Source: Ga0077555 sp963741565 (GTDB lineage: Bacteria > Pseudomonadota > Alphaproteobacteria > Rhizobiales > Hyphomicrobiaceae). From it: a DNA stretch of 64,000 nucleotides. Within the stretch, counting starts at the first letter, position 1. Each line of letters begins with the position of its first letter. The DNA is taken from NCBI GenBank assembly GCA_963741565.1, contig CAVUIK010000002.1, forward strand, positions 1-64,000. Reading direction: 5' to 3'. The translations under genes were made by a program, and so were the position numbers. Below the pieces are notes generated by a model that worked only from the letters and a program-made list of their open reading frames with translations, was not told the origin of the DNA and did no database searches. This document shows, piece by piece, positions 34,334 through 43,796 of the stretch.

Positions 34334-34834
34334 ATGGCCATTGAACCCAAGACGCTCAGCGACCTCGGCGCCCTGGCGGGCGAGGCCGGTGTAGCGGTTG
34401 CCGCCGCCGCCACTGGCGCGCCGGTCTACCAGCAGAAGCTCGACGCGAAAGGCCGCGCCTATGCCACCGGCAAGCGCAAGAACGCCGTCGCCCGCGTCTG
34501 GCTGAAGCGAGGCAACGGAAAAATCGTCATTAATACCCGCGAGTTATCGGTGTATTTCGCGCGACCGGTTCTGCAGATGCTGCTGAAGCAACCGCTCGAG
34601 GCGGCCAAGCGCCTCGACCAGTACGACGTGCATGCGACGGTGGCTGGCGGCGGGCTCTCGGGCCAGGCCGGCGCCGTACGCCATGGCATTTCGAAGGCGC
34701 TGACCTACTACGAGCCGGATCTGCGCCCCGTCCTCAAGAAGGGCGGCTTCCTGACGCGGGACAGCAGGGTTGTCGAGCGCAAGAAGTTCGGCAAGATGAA
34801 GGCTCGCCGCAGCTATCAGTTCTCGAAGCGATAA
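34334..34834 (+). CDS. rpsI: 30S ribosomal protein S9
   Basis: A 166-residue S9: RAYATGKRKNAVARVWLKRG, the YFARPVLQMLLKQPL region, VAGGGLSGQAGAVRHGISKA, and the SYQFSKR tail whose final residues reach tRNA in the P site. An N-terminal Ala-rich extension of about 35 residues is typical of alphaproteobacteria. Confidence 0.98.
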   Translation: MAIEPKTLSDLGALAGEAGVAVAAAATGAPVYQQKLDAKGRAYATGKRKNAVARVWLKRGNGKIVINTRELSVYFARPVLQMLLKQPLEAAKRLDQYDVHATVAGGGLSGQAGAVRHGISKALTYYEPDLRPVLKKGGFLTRDSRVVERKKFGKMKARRSYQFSKR

Positions 34835-35150
34835 TCCGCCAGCGAACGACGGCTATGGCGCGAGCCAGTCCACGAAGCCCGTCATGGCCCAGCCGTGGCG
34901 GGTTTTGTCGTTGGCGGCTCGTGGCTTGGCCCAGCTTGGTCACGACCTGCGCTGCCACATTTGTGCCAGCAACCCAAGGGACGGTAACCCAAGCGCCGAT
35001 TGGTGGCTGACGTCGGGTTAGCGATGGGGGACAATTGAGGGCACTGAGCTCCACGGCGCTTGCGAAGCCGTTTGAAGCTCCAACCTTGCTGGTCCAGTCT
35101 TGCCAACCCAGTCTTATCCAATCCAGTCTTGCGTTCTCTAGGAGATCCCG
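34835..35150. other. Intergenic region with short direct repeats
   Basis: No gene seen. It contains an imperfect hairpin (GAGCT 35046-35050 and ACGGC 35053-35057 pairing with GCCGT 35067-35071 and AGCTC 35076-35080) and three copies of CCAGTCTT at 35094, 35108 and 35123, spaced 14-15 bp. These lie about 20-60 bp before the next start and could be leader or operator repeats. No clear terminator follows rpsI. Confidence 0.45.
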
Positions 35151-35600
35151 ATGCCCGTTGATCCGATGTTTCTGCTGGCGACCGCCGCTTTCGCCTGGGG
35201 CCTGAGCCTCGCCACCTATCGCTGGTTCGCCGTCCACAACGGCTGGCCGATGGGCGAATGGCAAGCGCACCGCCCGGGCCTGCCGATTGCCATCGGCTTG
35301 TTCGCGATCCTCTTTGCCGTGCTGTTCGCGATGGCGCGCGGCGGCGCGACGATGTTCATCCTGCCGCTGTTCGGCGCGTTGTGCGCGATCGCCTGGACGG
35401 CGCTGACCCGCGTCGGCGCGCAGAGCGCGCTGCTGCTGGCGCCGGCGGCCGTCGTCGCGTTGCTGGGGGTGTGGATCGTCGCCGCCAGCACGGTCGACAG
35501 TGCGCCGGAACGCACCCGCGCCACCGACCCTGCGGCTTTCGATCGCGACCGGGCGATCCTCGACCGGGATCGTGATATTAGAAGCGACCGCCAGCGGTGA
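35151..35600 (+). CDS. Hypothetical three-helix membrane protein
   Basis: A 149-residue protein with about three membrane helices (residues ~5-22, 45-85, 95-115) and a short polar tail rich in Asp/Arg (FDRDRAILDRDRDI). A good AGGAG precedes the ATG. No family recognised; 41 bp before nuoE, so possibly in the same transcript. Confidence 0.65.
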   Translation: MPVDPMFLLATAAFAWGLSLATYRWFAVHNGWPMGEWQAHRPGLPIAIGLFAILFAVLFAMARGGATMFILPLFGALCAIAWTALTRVGAQSALLLAPAAVVALLGVWIVAASTVDSAPERTRATDPAAFDRDRAILDRDRDIRSDRQR

Positions 35601-35641
35601 GCATGGGGCTCTCCCGCTGAGTTTTCGACGAGACAATCGAC

Positions 35642-36355
35642 ATGGCCGTCCGCCGCCTGCATCCCGACCAGCCTGCCACGTTCCAGTTCACGCCGGAAAA
35701 TTTGACCTGGGCGAAGGCGCGCATCGCGCTCTATCCGCCGGGCAAGCAGGCGTCGGCCGTGATCCCCGTGCTTTGGCGCGCGCAAGAGCAGGAGGGCTGG
35801 TGCACCGAGCCCGCGATTCGTGCCGTCGCCGATCTGCTCGGCATGGCCGACATCCGCGTCTACGAGATCGCGACCTTTTACACGATGTTCCAGCTGTCGC
35901 CGGTCGGCAAGATCGCCCATGTGCAGGTGTGCGGCACGACGCCCTGCATGCTGCGCGGCTCGGAGGCGATCATGGAGGTGTGCAAGCGACGGATCCATCA
36001 TGATCCTCTGCATCGTTCGGAGGACGGCCGGTTCTCGTGGGAGGAGGTCGAGTGCCTGGGCGTGTGCGCCAACGCGCCGCTCGTCATGATCGACAAGGAC
36101 ACCTACGAGGATCTTAACCCCGAGAGCTTCGAAAAAGTCCTCGACGGTTATGCAAAGGGCCAGGCGCCGAAGCCCGGCTCACAAACCGGCCGCACCGCTT
36201 CGGCGCCGGCTGGCACACCCACGACACTCACCGACGCCGCACTCACCAACGGCTCCGCGATCGGCAGCTGGCAGGCAGGCTTCGCCGCCCGCGAAAAGGC
36301 CGCCGCCGAAGCCGCCGCCAAGGCCGCCACTGCTCCGCCCGCGCCGAAGGCGTAG
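35642..36355 (+). CDS. nuoE: NADH-quinone oxidoreductase subunit E (24 kDa)
   Basis: A 237-residue thioredoxin-fold subunit of complex I that carries the [2Fe-2S] cluster N1a. The four ligands are Cys97 and Cys102 (CGTTPC) and Cys138 and Cys142 (CLGVC). Beyond about residue 175 is an Ala/Pro/Lys-rich tail, common in Rhizobiales. NuoE pairs with NuoF in the NADH-dehydrogenase module. NuoF lies 5.7 kb away here instead of immediately downstream, and no other nuo gene is in the window. Confidence 0.95.
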   Translation: MAVRRLHPDQPATFQFTPENLTWAKARIALYPPGKQASAVIPVLWRAQEQEGWCTEPAIRAVADLLGMADIRVYEIATFYTMFQLSPVGKIAHVQVCGTTPCMLRGSEAIMEVCKRRIHHDPLHRSEDGRFSWEEVECLGVCANAPLVMIDKDTYEDLNPESFEKVLDGYAKGQAPKPGSQTGRTASAPAGTPTTLTDAALTNGSAIGSWQAGFAAREKAAAEAAAKAATAPPAPKA

Positions 36356-36445
36356 TGTGCAGGCCGTTGGCGCGGCCTGGGAAAACCCGCAACGTTGTGC
36401 GCGTGTCGTGCACTATGATCACACCGAACACTCGGAGCGAGACCC

Positions 36446-37403
36446 ATGCAAGTCGTGATGTGCGAGGCCTATGGCGGGCCGGAAACCCTGGTGGTCAAGG
36501 ATATCCCCTCGCCGGTGCCGGGGCCGGCTGATGTGAAGGTGCGCCTGCGTGCGCGCGGCGTCAGCTTCACCGACGTGTTGCGGATCGCCGGCCAGTATCA
36601 CGTCAAGACCGCGCCGCCGTTCATTCCGGGCGGCGAGGCGGCGGGCGAGATCGTCGCGCTGGGGGCCGACGTCAAGGGCTTGGCGATCGGCGACCGGGTG
36701 CTGTGCGGCGGCGGATTTGCCGAGGAAACGGTGCAGCCGGCCGATAGCGTCATCAAGCTGCCGGCCAACGTCGGCTACGAAGCGGCGGCCGCGTTCCGCT
36801 CGAACTATACGACGGCGCTTTATGCCTTGCAGCGCGGCGCGCCTGAAGCCGGGCGAGACGCTGCTGGTGCATGGTGCTGCCGGCGGCGTCGGCCTCGCCA
36901 CCGTCGACATCGGCAAGCTGCTCGGCGCGCGCGTCATCGCCACGGCCCGCAGCCCCGAGCGTCTCGCGGTGTGCACGCAGCTCGGCGCCGATCATGTGAT
37001 CGACTACAGCGGCGGCTTCCGCGACAAGGTGCTGGAATTGACGGGCGGGCGCGGCGCCGACGTGATCTTCGATCCGGTCGGCGGCGACGTGTTCGACGAA
37101 TCGATGCGCTGCATCGCCCCGTTCGGGCGCATTCTCATCGTCGGCTTTACGGGTGGGCGTCCCGGCGTCGCCAAGACCAACCACCTGCTGGTCAAGGATG
37201 CCGAGGTGATCGGCTTTACGATCGGCGGGCTCAACCGTCTCGATCCCGAGTGGGCGCGGCGCAATCTCGAGGCCCTTGTCGGCTGGCTCGGCGCGGGGCG
37301 CATCCATCCCTATCATTCGCACGCGCTGCCGCTCGCCAAGGCCACCGAGGCGCTGCAACTGATCGTCAATCGCGACGTCATCGGCAAGGTGCTGCTGGTG
37401 TGA
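36446..37403 (+). pseudogene. NADPH:quinone oxidoreductase (zinc-independent MDR family), frameshifted
   Basis: Two frames together give a complete ~318-residue medium-chain reductase. The first frame has QVVMCEAYGGPETL, RARGVSFTDVLRIAGQYHV and FIPGGEAAGEIV; the second has the nucleotide-binding motif LLVHGAAGGVGLATVDIGKLL and ends VNRDVIGKVLLV. They meet at a CC pair (36842-36843); removing one C gives the canonical LQRGALKPGETLLVHGAAGG. The enzyme reduces quinones with NADPH. All family motifs are intact, so a sequencing error is likely. It lies between nuoE and nuoF. Confidence 0.85.
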
Positions 37404-37609
37404 CGAGGAGGGGACACGAACCTCAGCGCCAGCCAAACAGGTCCAGCGCCGCATGTTGCGGTCGGTGAGAGCTGTCGCGCCTCAGCCCGTTTCTGCTGCG
37501 CCGCGTCTGTTGGCATCCAGCAGCTTGAAGGCGGCTTGCCGCCTACAACCTCTTTTAAGACCTTCGTGCTTCAGCGTTCCGATTGACGAAGCGTTGATGG
37601 CAGGGAGAA

Positions 37610-38296
37610 ATGACAATGGATGGCGCTTGGTGGATGGTCGCCCCATTCGCGCTGCTCCTGCTGCTGGGCGTTTTCTTGCTTCGCTACAACTTTCTGATGG
37701 GAGTGGGGCTGCTTGTCCTGCTGTTCGCACCATTCGCGATCGATCACATCAAGAACCGGCAATCCGTTTCAGCGCTCTCGGTGACTGGGCATTTGCGGCC
37801 GGACGATCCAACTACCCTCGTCGCGTTTCGGTTGCGGGAGACGCCGGAGTTCTATGCGACCTTGCTCTACGGCGGCGGTTTTGAGGTTGTGTACGACCTG
37901 CCCAAGACGAGCGGACCGCCGTTCCGCTATCCGTTCGACACCCCCTCAACGCCTACTGGCTTCGAAGGAACGCGATATACGAAGTCCAATTCGGCGGGTT
38001 GCGAGCGCTACACGTTCAAGGACTATCCGAGCATGCGTCAGTCGAAGTCGACTGACACCTATCGCTGTCTCGCGATGTCGAAAGGCCGTTTCGACTTGGA
38101 ACTTGTCGGTTCGGACGCGATCGTCTTCAGCGCTGGTGCGACGCGCAAAAGCGCTGACGCTCGCGAAACGGGGCTCGGCCTCGAGGTTCGAAGGCGTCGC
38201 AATGCACGCGACGAATTAATCGCCTTTTCATACGCGACCGGCACGGCTCAGACTGAGCCACTTGATTTCCTGAAACGCGCCCTTGCAAGGCGTTGA
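37610..38296 (+). CDS. Hypothetical membrane-anchored protein
   Basis: A 228-residue protein with two adjacent N-terminal membrane helices (about 8-24 and 28-45) and a soluble domain of beta-strand character (FYATLLYGGGFEVVYDLP, GCERYTFKDYPSMRQ). No recognised family. Base composition is less GC-rich than its neighbours. It sits among unrelated genes between nuoE and nuoF, which suggests an inserted segment. Confidence 0.55.
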   Translation: MTMDGAWWMVAPFALLLLLGVFLLRYNFLMGVGLLVLLFAPFAIDHIKNRQSVSALSVTGHLRPDDPTTLVAFRLRETPEFYATLLYGGGFEVVYDLPKTSGPPFRYPFDTPSTPTGFEGTRYTKSNSAGCERYTFKDYPSMRQSKSTDTYRCLAMSKGRFDLELVGSDAIVFSAGATRKSADARETGLGLEVRRRRNARDELIAFSYATGTAQTEPLDFLKRALARR

Positions 38297-38593
38297 TTGG
38301 CGAATTACGCACAGGCTCAATAGTTCAAATTCAGTGGGCATTGCCTGGCGCTCACCACCTGAGGTCCTCGACCTGTCGGTATCGGGTGGACGCGTCGTTC
38401 GGCACGCGCCCCGCACCCGACAGCGAGGGCCGTGAGGCTTGCAGCACAACGAGCGACTTTCCGCATAGGCCCTCCGCGTCGGCGTGCCAAACGTCAATGG
38501 CTGGTGCCCGCGGGAAGCCGACAGCTGACCGCATCACGCTTGACCCTCTCCCCGCAAGGACGGGGAGAGGGGATAGGAGCACGCACGTTGCGA
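38297..38593. repeat. Intergenic region with REP-like hairpin
   Basis: No gene seen. At 38544-38571 a perfect 11-bp stem (CCCTCTCCCCG with CGGGGAGAGGG) closes a six-base loop. This C/T-rich palindrome is typical of REP elements in Bradyrhizobiaceae-type genomes and lies between converging genes. There is no T-tract, so terminator function is uncertain. Confidence 0.6.
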
Positions 38594-38926
38594 CTACGCC
38601 GCAACCCGCGTTAGCGTTGCCGCCGCCGACGTGGCGAGCCGTGCCCGCTCGAGACCGTCGGCCCGTTCGGCCTCCTCGATCTCGGCCTCGGCGATGGCCT
38701 TGGCTAGTGCGGCATGCAGCGCCTTCGCCGACTCGAGCGTGAGCTCGACTGCGGCGCGGGCGCCGGGATCGAGCGTGTCATTGATGAAGTCGAGGGTGAT
38801 GACGTCCCCGAGCACGGCATGGCGCGCGTGATCGTAGGCGACGACGGCGCGCGTCAGCTCGAACCACTGGTCCGCGCGCTTGGCCATGCCCTCGGCCGGC
38901 ACGATCTCGACGATCGATGTGCACAT
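38594..38926 (-). CDS. DUF6295-like protein
   Basis: A 110-residue protein starting MCTSIVEIVPAEGMAKRADQ, with the block VITLDFINDTLDPGARAAVEL and a helical Ala/Glu-rich end. The Met-Cys-Thr start and VIxLDFIN block match small DUF6295 proteins of unknown function. It lies 12 bases behind the dienelactone-hydrolase gene on the same strand, so they likely share a message. Confidence 0.65.
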   Translation of the reverse strand: MCTSIVEIVPAEGMAKRADQWFELTRAVVAYDHARHAVLGDVITLDFINDTLDPGARAAVELTLESAKALHAALAKAIAEAEIEEAERADGLERARLATSAAATLTRVAA

Positions 38927-38938
38927 GATGGGCCTCCG

Positions 38939-39691
38939 TTACTTCGCGAGATGCTTGCCGAAGAACGCGAACGTCTTGGCCCAACCGTCGAGTGCCTGCT
39001 CCACGCGGTAGAGCGGCCGGTGGTAATAGAAGATGCCGTGGCCGGCGCCGTCATAGCGGTAGAACTCATGTGCTTTACCGAGCTTTTTGAGTTCGGCCTC
39101 ATGCTGGTTGACCTGCTCCGGGCTCGGCGCGCGGTCCTCGTTGCCGAAGATGCCGAGCAGCGGGCACGACAGGTCTTTCGTCATGTCGATCGGCGCCACC
39201 GGTTTCTTCGCATTTAATTCATCCTTGCCCATCACCACGCCGCCGCCCCACAGATCGACGCAGGCGTCGACGTCCTTCTTGGTGCAGGCATAGATGAAGG
39301 CATGCCGGCCGCCCGAGCAGGAGCCGAACAGGCCGACCTTGCCGTTGAGGCCGGGCTGCGCGCGCATCCACTTCACCGCGGCTTCCGTGTCGCCGACCAT
39401 CTGGGCGTCGGGGATGCCGCCGTCGGCGCGCACCTTGGCCGCGACGTCGTCGGGGTTGCCCTGTCCGGCGCGCTCATAAAGGTTGGCGCAGATGGCCATA
39501 TAGCCGTTGTGGGCGAACTTGCGGGTCATCTCGATGTAGAGCTCGCTCCAGCCGGGAAGATGGTGGATGAGGACGACGCCGGGGAACGGTCCCTTGCCCG
39601 CGGGTTTGGCGACATAGGCCTGGATCGGGGTGCCCTTGTCGCCGTTGATCGTGATCATTTCGCAAGTCATGCCGCGGTACGTCATCGCCAT
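38939..39691 (-). CDS. Dienelactone hydrolase family protein
   Basis: A 250-residue alpha/beta hydrolase with a near-ideal AGGAGG site before ATG 39691. Motifs: PFPGVVLIHHLPGWSELYIE, nucleophile region GLFGSCSGGRHAF, acid region IFGNEDRAPSP, and His in YDGAGHGIFYYHRP. The nucleophile may be Ser or Cys (G-S-C-S-G-G, where classic dienelactone hydrolase has G-x-C-x-G-G), so ester substrates cannot be predicted. First of a pair with the DUF6295 gene. Confidence 0.85.
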   Translation of the reverse strand: MAMTYRGMTCEMITINGDKGTPIQAYVAKPAGKGPFPGVVLIHHLPGWSELYIEMTRKFAHNGYMAICANLYERAGQGNPDDVAAKVRADGGIPDAQMVGDTEAAVKWMRAQPGLNGKVGLFGSCSGGRHAFIYACTKKDVDACVDLWGGGVVMGKDELNAKKPVAPIDMTKDLSCPLLGIFGNEDRAPSPEQVNQHEAELKKLGKAHEFYRYDGAGHGIFYYHRPLYRVEQALDGWAKTFAFFGKHLAK

Positions 39692-39919
39692 TACCTCCTG
39701 GGAACGCTGGATCATCAGGCCACCCGGTGTATCGAGCCGCATCGGGTAGTCACGCTCGGATGTTAGTTGGCTGATGATCCCGGCGCCAGCCCCAGGCCCT
39801 TTTTGCTGGCCCAGGCCATTTCGCACCTTGGCCGGGCCGGGGCCGGGTCGGCAGCGCGCACCGGAACGTCGACCGGAGGATGTCCGATATACGTTGAAAA
39901 CGGCCGCAACCCGACGGGC

Positions 39920-41857
39920 TTACTTGACGGACGCCAACCCTGCCAGAAGTTCGCCTGCCACGTCCGCTCCATCCGAGGCGGGAGAAGTGCGGACCAGTCG
40001 TTCTAGAAGTGCCTTGGCTTCCGCGCGTTTGTCGCGCGACATCAGCGCCTTCGCGTAGTTCAGATAGTTCAGATCGCACTTCGGTATGGCGCGCAGTCCG
40101 GCCTCCCATTGCGCATCGGCCTCGGCGACCCGTTGATGGCGCATGAGGATGGATGCGGTGTCGTTATAGAGCGGGCAATAGAGCGGAAATCGTTGCTGAC
40201 CCGCTCGCGCCATCTCGATCATGCGATCGAGTTTGCCCTGCGCATCCAGCACCGCGATCAGGTACCTGTAATCAGCGCCGCTCACACTGCTCGGGTCTTC
40301 CACGTTGAGGGTGAGCAGGCGTTCGGCCTCGGCGTGATCGCCCCGCGCGGCGCGGATCAGAGCCATGACCCGGCGTGGCTGATTTGTGTTCTCGACCAGT
40401 TGGCCAGCGTTTGATTTGTAAACGGCTTCAGCAGTATCCAACTCTCCCAACGCGGCGTGATATCTTGCGAGGTTGTTGCGCACGGTCGGAATTCGTTTGT
40501 TCGTATCTGCTGCGACCGCTTTGATCGCGGCGTCGCGCGCTTCAAACATGTATTTTCTGTCCGATCGCGCGGCCAGGATAAGCCCAAGAAAGTTCCAGTA
40601 TCCCGCATTCTCGGGATGGAGCAGGGTCAGCTTGCGCATGTGCGCCACGGCATTCGCGTGCTGGTATTCGCAGGCACTGACGTAACGCAACCACTGAGGG
40701 TCATTTTCGAACTCGCGAGCGAGGCGAAGCCGTTGTGCTTGCGCGATGGCGTCCTTTGCGGCTTTGCAGTCCGATCGGTTGTTGGCGGTGCTCAAGCGAA
40801 GCGCAATCGCCTTGAGTTTGACGTTCGGATCGGTTTCCAGGGCCTCGGCCTGCCGGAACAACTGCTCGGCAGCTGTGGGGCTGTCTCGCAACATGTCGAG
40901 CGCCGCCGACCAGTAAGGTCGTACCAGCTTGGGATCGTAGGCACGTGCCTGAGCCCATGCGACCCGCGCGCCCTCCCGGCGCCCCTGTCGGGCAAGTGCC
41001 TCACCGTAGGCGTGGTAGGCCGTTGCCAGCACGGTCTCCGACACACGCGGCGACGTCGACACAAGTTTCTGGATCAAGCGTGATATGGCGGCCAGATCGG
41101 CCGGAGTCTTGGCCGTTTCCCCGAGATAACCGATCAATACGATCGGTTGTGTGCTTTCGAAGACGTAGTTGGCGAGGTCGCCAAGCAAGCTTTCCCAGTC
41201 TGCGATCGAACCGCGGACCGTGCGTTGCGGGTGCCCGGAGACACGGGCCGTCACCGAAATCGCATCACCGTCGACCAGCATCTCGCCGTCGACGGTCGTT
41301 TCGCGGCCCGTGAGATGGCGAAAATATCTGAAGATCGATTGCAGACTGTATTTGCCGTCGCCGGACGCGATATCGCTTTGTCGTTCCGCCGATAGGCTCG
41401 TGAGCGTCCCGGCATCGAAAGACGTGATCGATTTGCGACGTTTCAAAAGTTCGTTGAATAGGTTTCTGGCCGCGACTTCGCCGGTAATGCCGCGCTGACT
41501 GATGCTCGACGGGACGTCGAAGGCGACGATCGTCAGGGTTTGGCGGTATGCTTCCCTGAGCAACATGGCCGCTACCAGCATCGTCGAGACGACGATGGCC
41601 AGCGCTATGATGATATTGCGAAGCACCATCAGACGGCTGCTGATCCAACTGAATTTGACGGATTTGCCGTAGCCATCGAGGCGCTGCCGAACCGTCGCCA
41701 ACGTCTCTCGAATTGCGAGCAGGGTCTCGGCAGTTCCGTCTTGCTGGGGCCGATGGGATGAACCCGGCGGCGGCGCTGATGCGGCCAGAGGATCTGACGG
41801 CAAAGGTCGGGGCGTCGTGGACCGTTCGGACGTCTGGCTGGGTGGGGGCGATGACAT
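39920..41857 (-). CDS. Membrane-anchored TPR protein
   Basis: About 645 residues from ATG 41857. A Pro/Ser-rich cytoplasmic start is followed by one membrane helix (about residues 80-105, IIIALAIVVSTMLVAAMLL), then a conserved-looking alpha/beta domain (IVAFDVPSSISQRGITGEV to about residue 240) and a C-terminal half of tetratricopeptide helices (AYGEALARQGRREGARVAWAQ and similar). The domain after the helix resembles the regions of class III cyclase-associated TPR proteins, but no cyclase domain is present. Probably a protein-interaction scaffold facing the periplasm. Somewhat lower GC than its surroundings. Confidence 0.7.
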   Translation of the reverse strand: MSSPPPSQTSERSTTPRPLPSDPLAASAPPPGSSHRPQQDGTAETLLAIRETLATVRQRLDGYGKSVKFSWISSRLMVLRNIIIALAIVVSTMLVAAMLLREAYRQTLTIVAFDVPSSISQRGITGEVAARNLFNELLKRRKSITSFDAGTLTSLSAERQSDIASGDGKYSLQSIFRYFRHLTGRETTVDGEMLVDGDAISVTARVSGHPQRTVRGSIADWESLLGDLANYVFESTQPIVLIGYLGETAKTPADLAAISRLIQKLVSTSPRVSETVLATAYHAYGEALARQGRREGARVAWAQARAYDPKLVRPYWSAALDMLRDSPTAAEQLFRQAEALETDPNVKLKAIALRLSTANNRSDCKAAKDAIAQAQRLRLAREFENDPQWLRYVSACEYQHANAVAHMRKLTLLHPENAGYWNFLGLILAARSDRKYMFEARDAAIKAVAADTNKRIPTVRNNLARYHAALGELDTAEAVYKSNAGQLVENTNQPRRVMALIRAARGDHAEAERLLTLNVEDPSSVSGADYRYLIAVLDAQGKLDRMIEMARAGQQRFPLYCPLYNDTASILMRHQRVAEADAQWEAGLRAIPKCDLNYLNYAKALMSRDKRAEAKALLERLVRTSPASDGADVAGELLAGLASVK

Positions 41858-42081
41858 GGCGAGGTGTGAAATCCGCAAAGTACGGGGGCGACGAACCGAA
41901 TTCTTATGGGAATGCAAATGTCTCGACCAAATGGAGGGCAGGCCGCTGTGCTCTGTCAAGTGATGTGCGGGTGAGCGTCCCACGTCCGGCGATTAACCTA
42001 GGGTCCGCGCGCCTTCGCGCGTTGACCGGGCCGGGGCCGGGATGGTAGCTGGCATAACCGGATCCGCTTGGGTGTGCCCCT

Positions 42082-43368
42082 ATGCTCGCTGACAAAGACC
42101 GCATCTTTACCAACATCTACGGTTTCCACGACTGGCGCCTCGCCGGCGCGCGCCAGCGCGGCCAGTGGGATGCCACCAAGCTGTTGATCGACAAGGGCCA
42201 CGACTGGATCATCAACGAGATCAAGGCATCGGGTCTCCGCGGGCGCGGCGGCGCCGGCTTCCCGACGGGTCTGAAGTGGTCATTCATGCCGAAGGCCGAC
42301 CCCAGGCCGTCCTATCTGGTCGTCAATGCCGACGAATCGGAGCCGGGCTCCTGCAAGGACCGCGAGATCATGCGGCATGATCCGCATCATCTCGTCGAAG
42401 GCTGCCTGATCGCCGGTTTCGCGATGCGCGCCCACACCTGCTTCATCTACGTGCGCGGCGAGTTCATCCGCGAGCGCGAACGGCTGCAGGCGGCGGTCGA
42501 CGAGGCCTATGCCGCGAAGCTGATCGGCCGGAACAATGTTCACGGCTGGGATTTCGACATCGTCGTCCATCACGGCGCGGGCGCCTACATCTGCGGCGAG
42601 GAAACCGCGATGCTCGAAAGCCTGGAGGGCAAGAAGGGCCAGCCGCGCCTCAAACCGCCGTTCCCGGCCAACACGGGCCTCTATGGCTCACCGACGACGG
42701 TCAACAACGTCGAGTCGATCGCGGTGGTGCCAACGATCCTGCGCCGCGGTGCCGGCTGGTTCGCCGGCATCGGGAAACCGAACAACACCGGCACCAAGCT
42801 GTTCCAGATCTCAGGCCACGTCGAGCGTCCCTGCGTTGTCGAGGAAGCCATGAGCATCCCGCTGCGCGAGTTGCTCGAAAAGCATGCGGGCGGCGTGCGC
42901 GGTGGCTGGGACAATCTGCTTGCTGTCATTCCCGGGGGATCGTCGATGCCGTGCATCGCGGCCAAGGACTGCCAGGATCTGCCGATGGATTTCGACACCA
43001 TGGTCAAGCACAAGTCGGGCCTCGGCACCGCCGCTGTGATCGTCATGGACAAGTCGACGGATATCGTGAAGGCGTTCGCGCGCATCGCCTATTTCTACAA
43101 GCATGAGAGCTGCGGCCAGTGCACACCGTGCCGCGAGGGCGTCGCCTGGATCTGGCGCATCCTGGAGCGAATGTCGAAGGGCCAGGCGGAGCGCCGCGAG
43201 ATCGATCTGCTGTTCGATGTGACCAAGCAGGTCGAGGGGCACACGATCTGTGCGTTCGGTGAGGGCGCAGTGTGGCCGGTGCAAGGCTTCCTGCGCAATT
43301 TCCGCTCAGTAATCGAAGAGCGGATCGACAGCCGCATCGCTGCCGAAGCGCGCCAAGCCGCGGAGTAA
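42082..43368 (+). CDS. nuoF: NADH-quinone oxidoreductase subunit F (51 kDa)
   Basis: A 428-residue subunit of complex I that binds NADH, FMN and cluster N3. Motifs: GLRGRGGAGFPTGLKW (nucleotide binding), DESEPGSCKDREIMR, HHGAGAYICGEETAMLESLE, and the [4Fe-4S] ligands Cys344, Cys347, Cys350 (ESCGQCTPC) and Cys390 (TICAFGEG). Complete and intact. Expected partners nuoE (35642) and nuoG are not adjacent; nothing in the following 21 kb is a nuo gene. Confidence 0.97.
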   Translation: MLADKDRIFTNIYGFHDWRLAGARQRGQWDATKLLIDKGHDWIINEIKASGLRGRGGAGFPTGLKWSFMPKADPRPSYLVVNADESEPGSCKDREIMRHDPHHLVEGCLIAGFAMRAHTCFIYVRGEFIRERERLQAAVDEAYAAKLIGRNNVHGWDFDIVVHHGAGAYICGEETAMLESLEGKKGQPRLKPPFPANTGLYGSPTTVNNVESIAVVPTILRRGAGWFAGIGKPNNTGTKLFQISGHVERPCVVEEAMSIPLRELLEKHAGGVRGGWDNLLAVIPGGSSMPCIAAKDCQDLPMDFDTMVKHKSGLGTAAVIVMDKSTDIVKAFARIAYFYKHESCGQCTPCREGVAWIWRILERMSKGQAERREIDLLFDVTKQVEGHTICAFGEGAVWPVQGFLRNFRSVIEERIDSRIAAEARQAAE

Positions 43369-43454
43369 TCGTCGAGACACAGGGCGCCGCGCCGCACTCT
43401 TCACATTGCCTGGTGCAATTCGCGAAGGGCTATTGCGCCCCGGTGCCGTTGTGT

Positions 43455-43543
43455 CACGGCGCGGCTGCGCAGCTGAAGCGCCAGGAAACACGGCGCGGCT
43501 GCGCAGTGGGCAGCTGAAGCGCCAGGCAACACGGCGCGGCTGC
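43455..43543. repeat. 41-bp tandem repeat of the hairpin family, copy B
   Basis: A unit starting CAGCTGAAGCGCCAGG is repeated with a 41-bp period (43470 and 43511) after a partial copy at 43455. Each join can fold as GGCTGC-GCAGTGG-GCAGCT (43497-43515). The loop GCAGTGG is identical to copy C at 44806-44826, where the stem is CGGATGC/GCATCCG, so stem bases differ but still pair. The rest of 43369-43796 has no gene. Confidence 0.6.
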
Positions 43544-43796
43544 TTCCAAGCGGAGTTTGGCTCCGCCAAGACGTGGGTAGCTAATGTTCCCAGTAAAAGC
43601 ACCCCATTTCAAACAAATTCGATTCAATTTGAGCGACCAACGCCAAAGGTTTGTCAAAACGTTTCTGGCACTTCTGAAGAACTCGTGAAGGGAGCGGGCT
43701 CAACTCGATTAATGCACCAAACGGTCCATTAGTTGCGCCTTAACCCGACATGAGCGGCGGTTTCGGCCGATTGCTTTAGAATCGATGGGAGGTTGC

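Noticed and set aside
38544..38571. Hairpin as a terminator
   Set aside because: No T-tract on either strand; REP-type palindrome is the better description.
39834..39847. G-rich motif GGGCCGGGGCCGGG repeated at 42028-42041, a possible G-quadruplex pair
   Set aside because: Fits the high GC composition; runs of G are too short and the sites have no common context.
40457..41083. A plus-strand frame inside the TPR gene
   Set aside because: Antisense to TPR helices; no family features or ribosome site.
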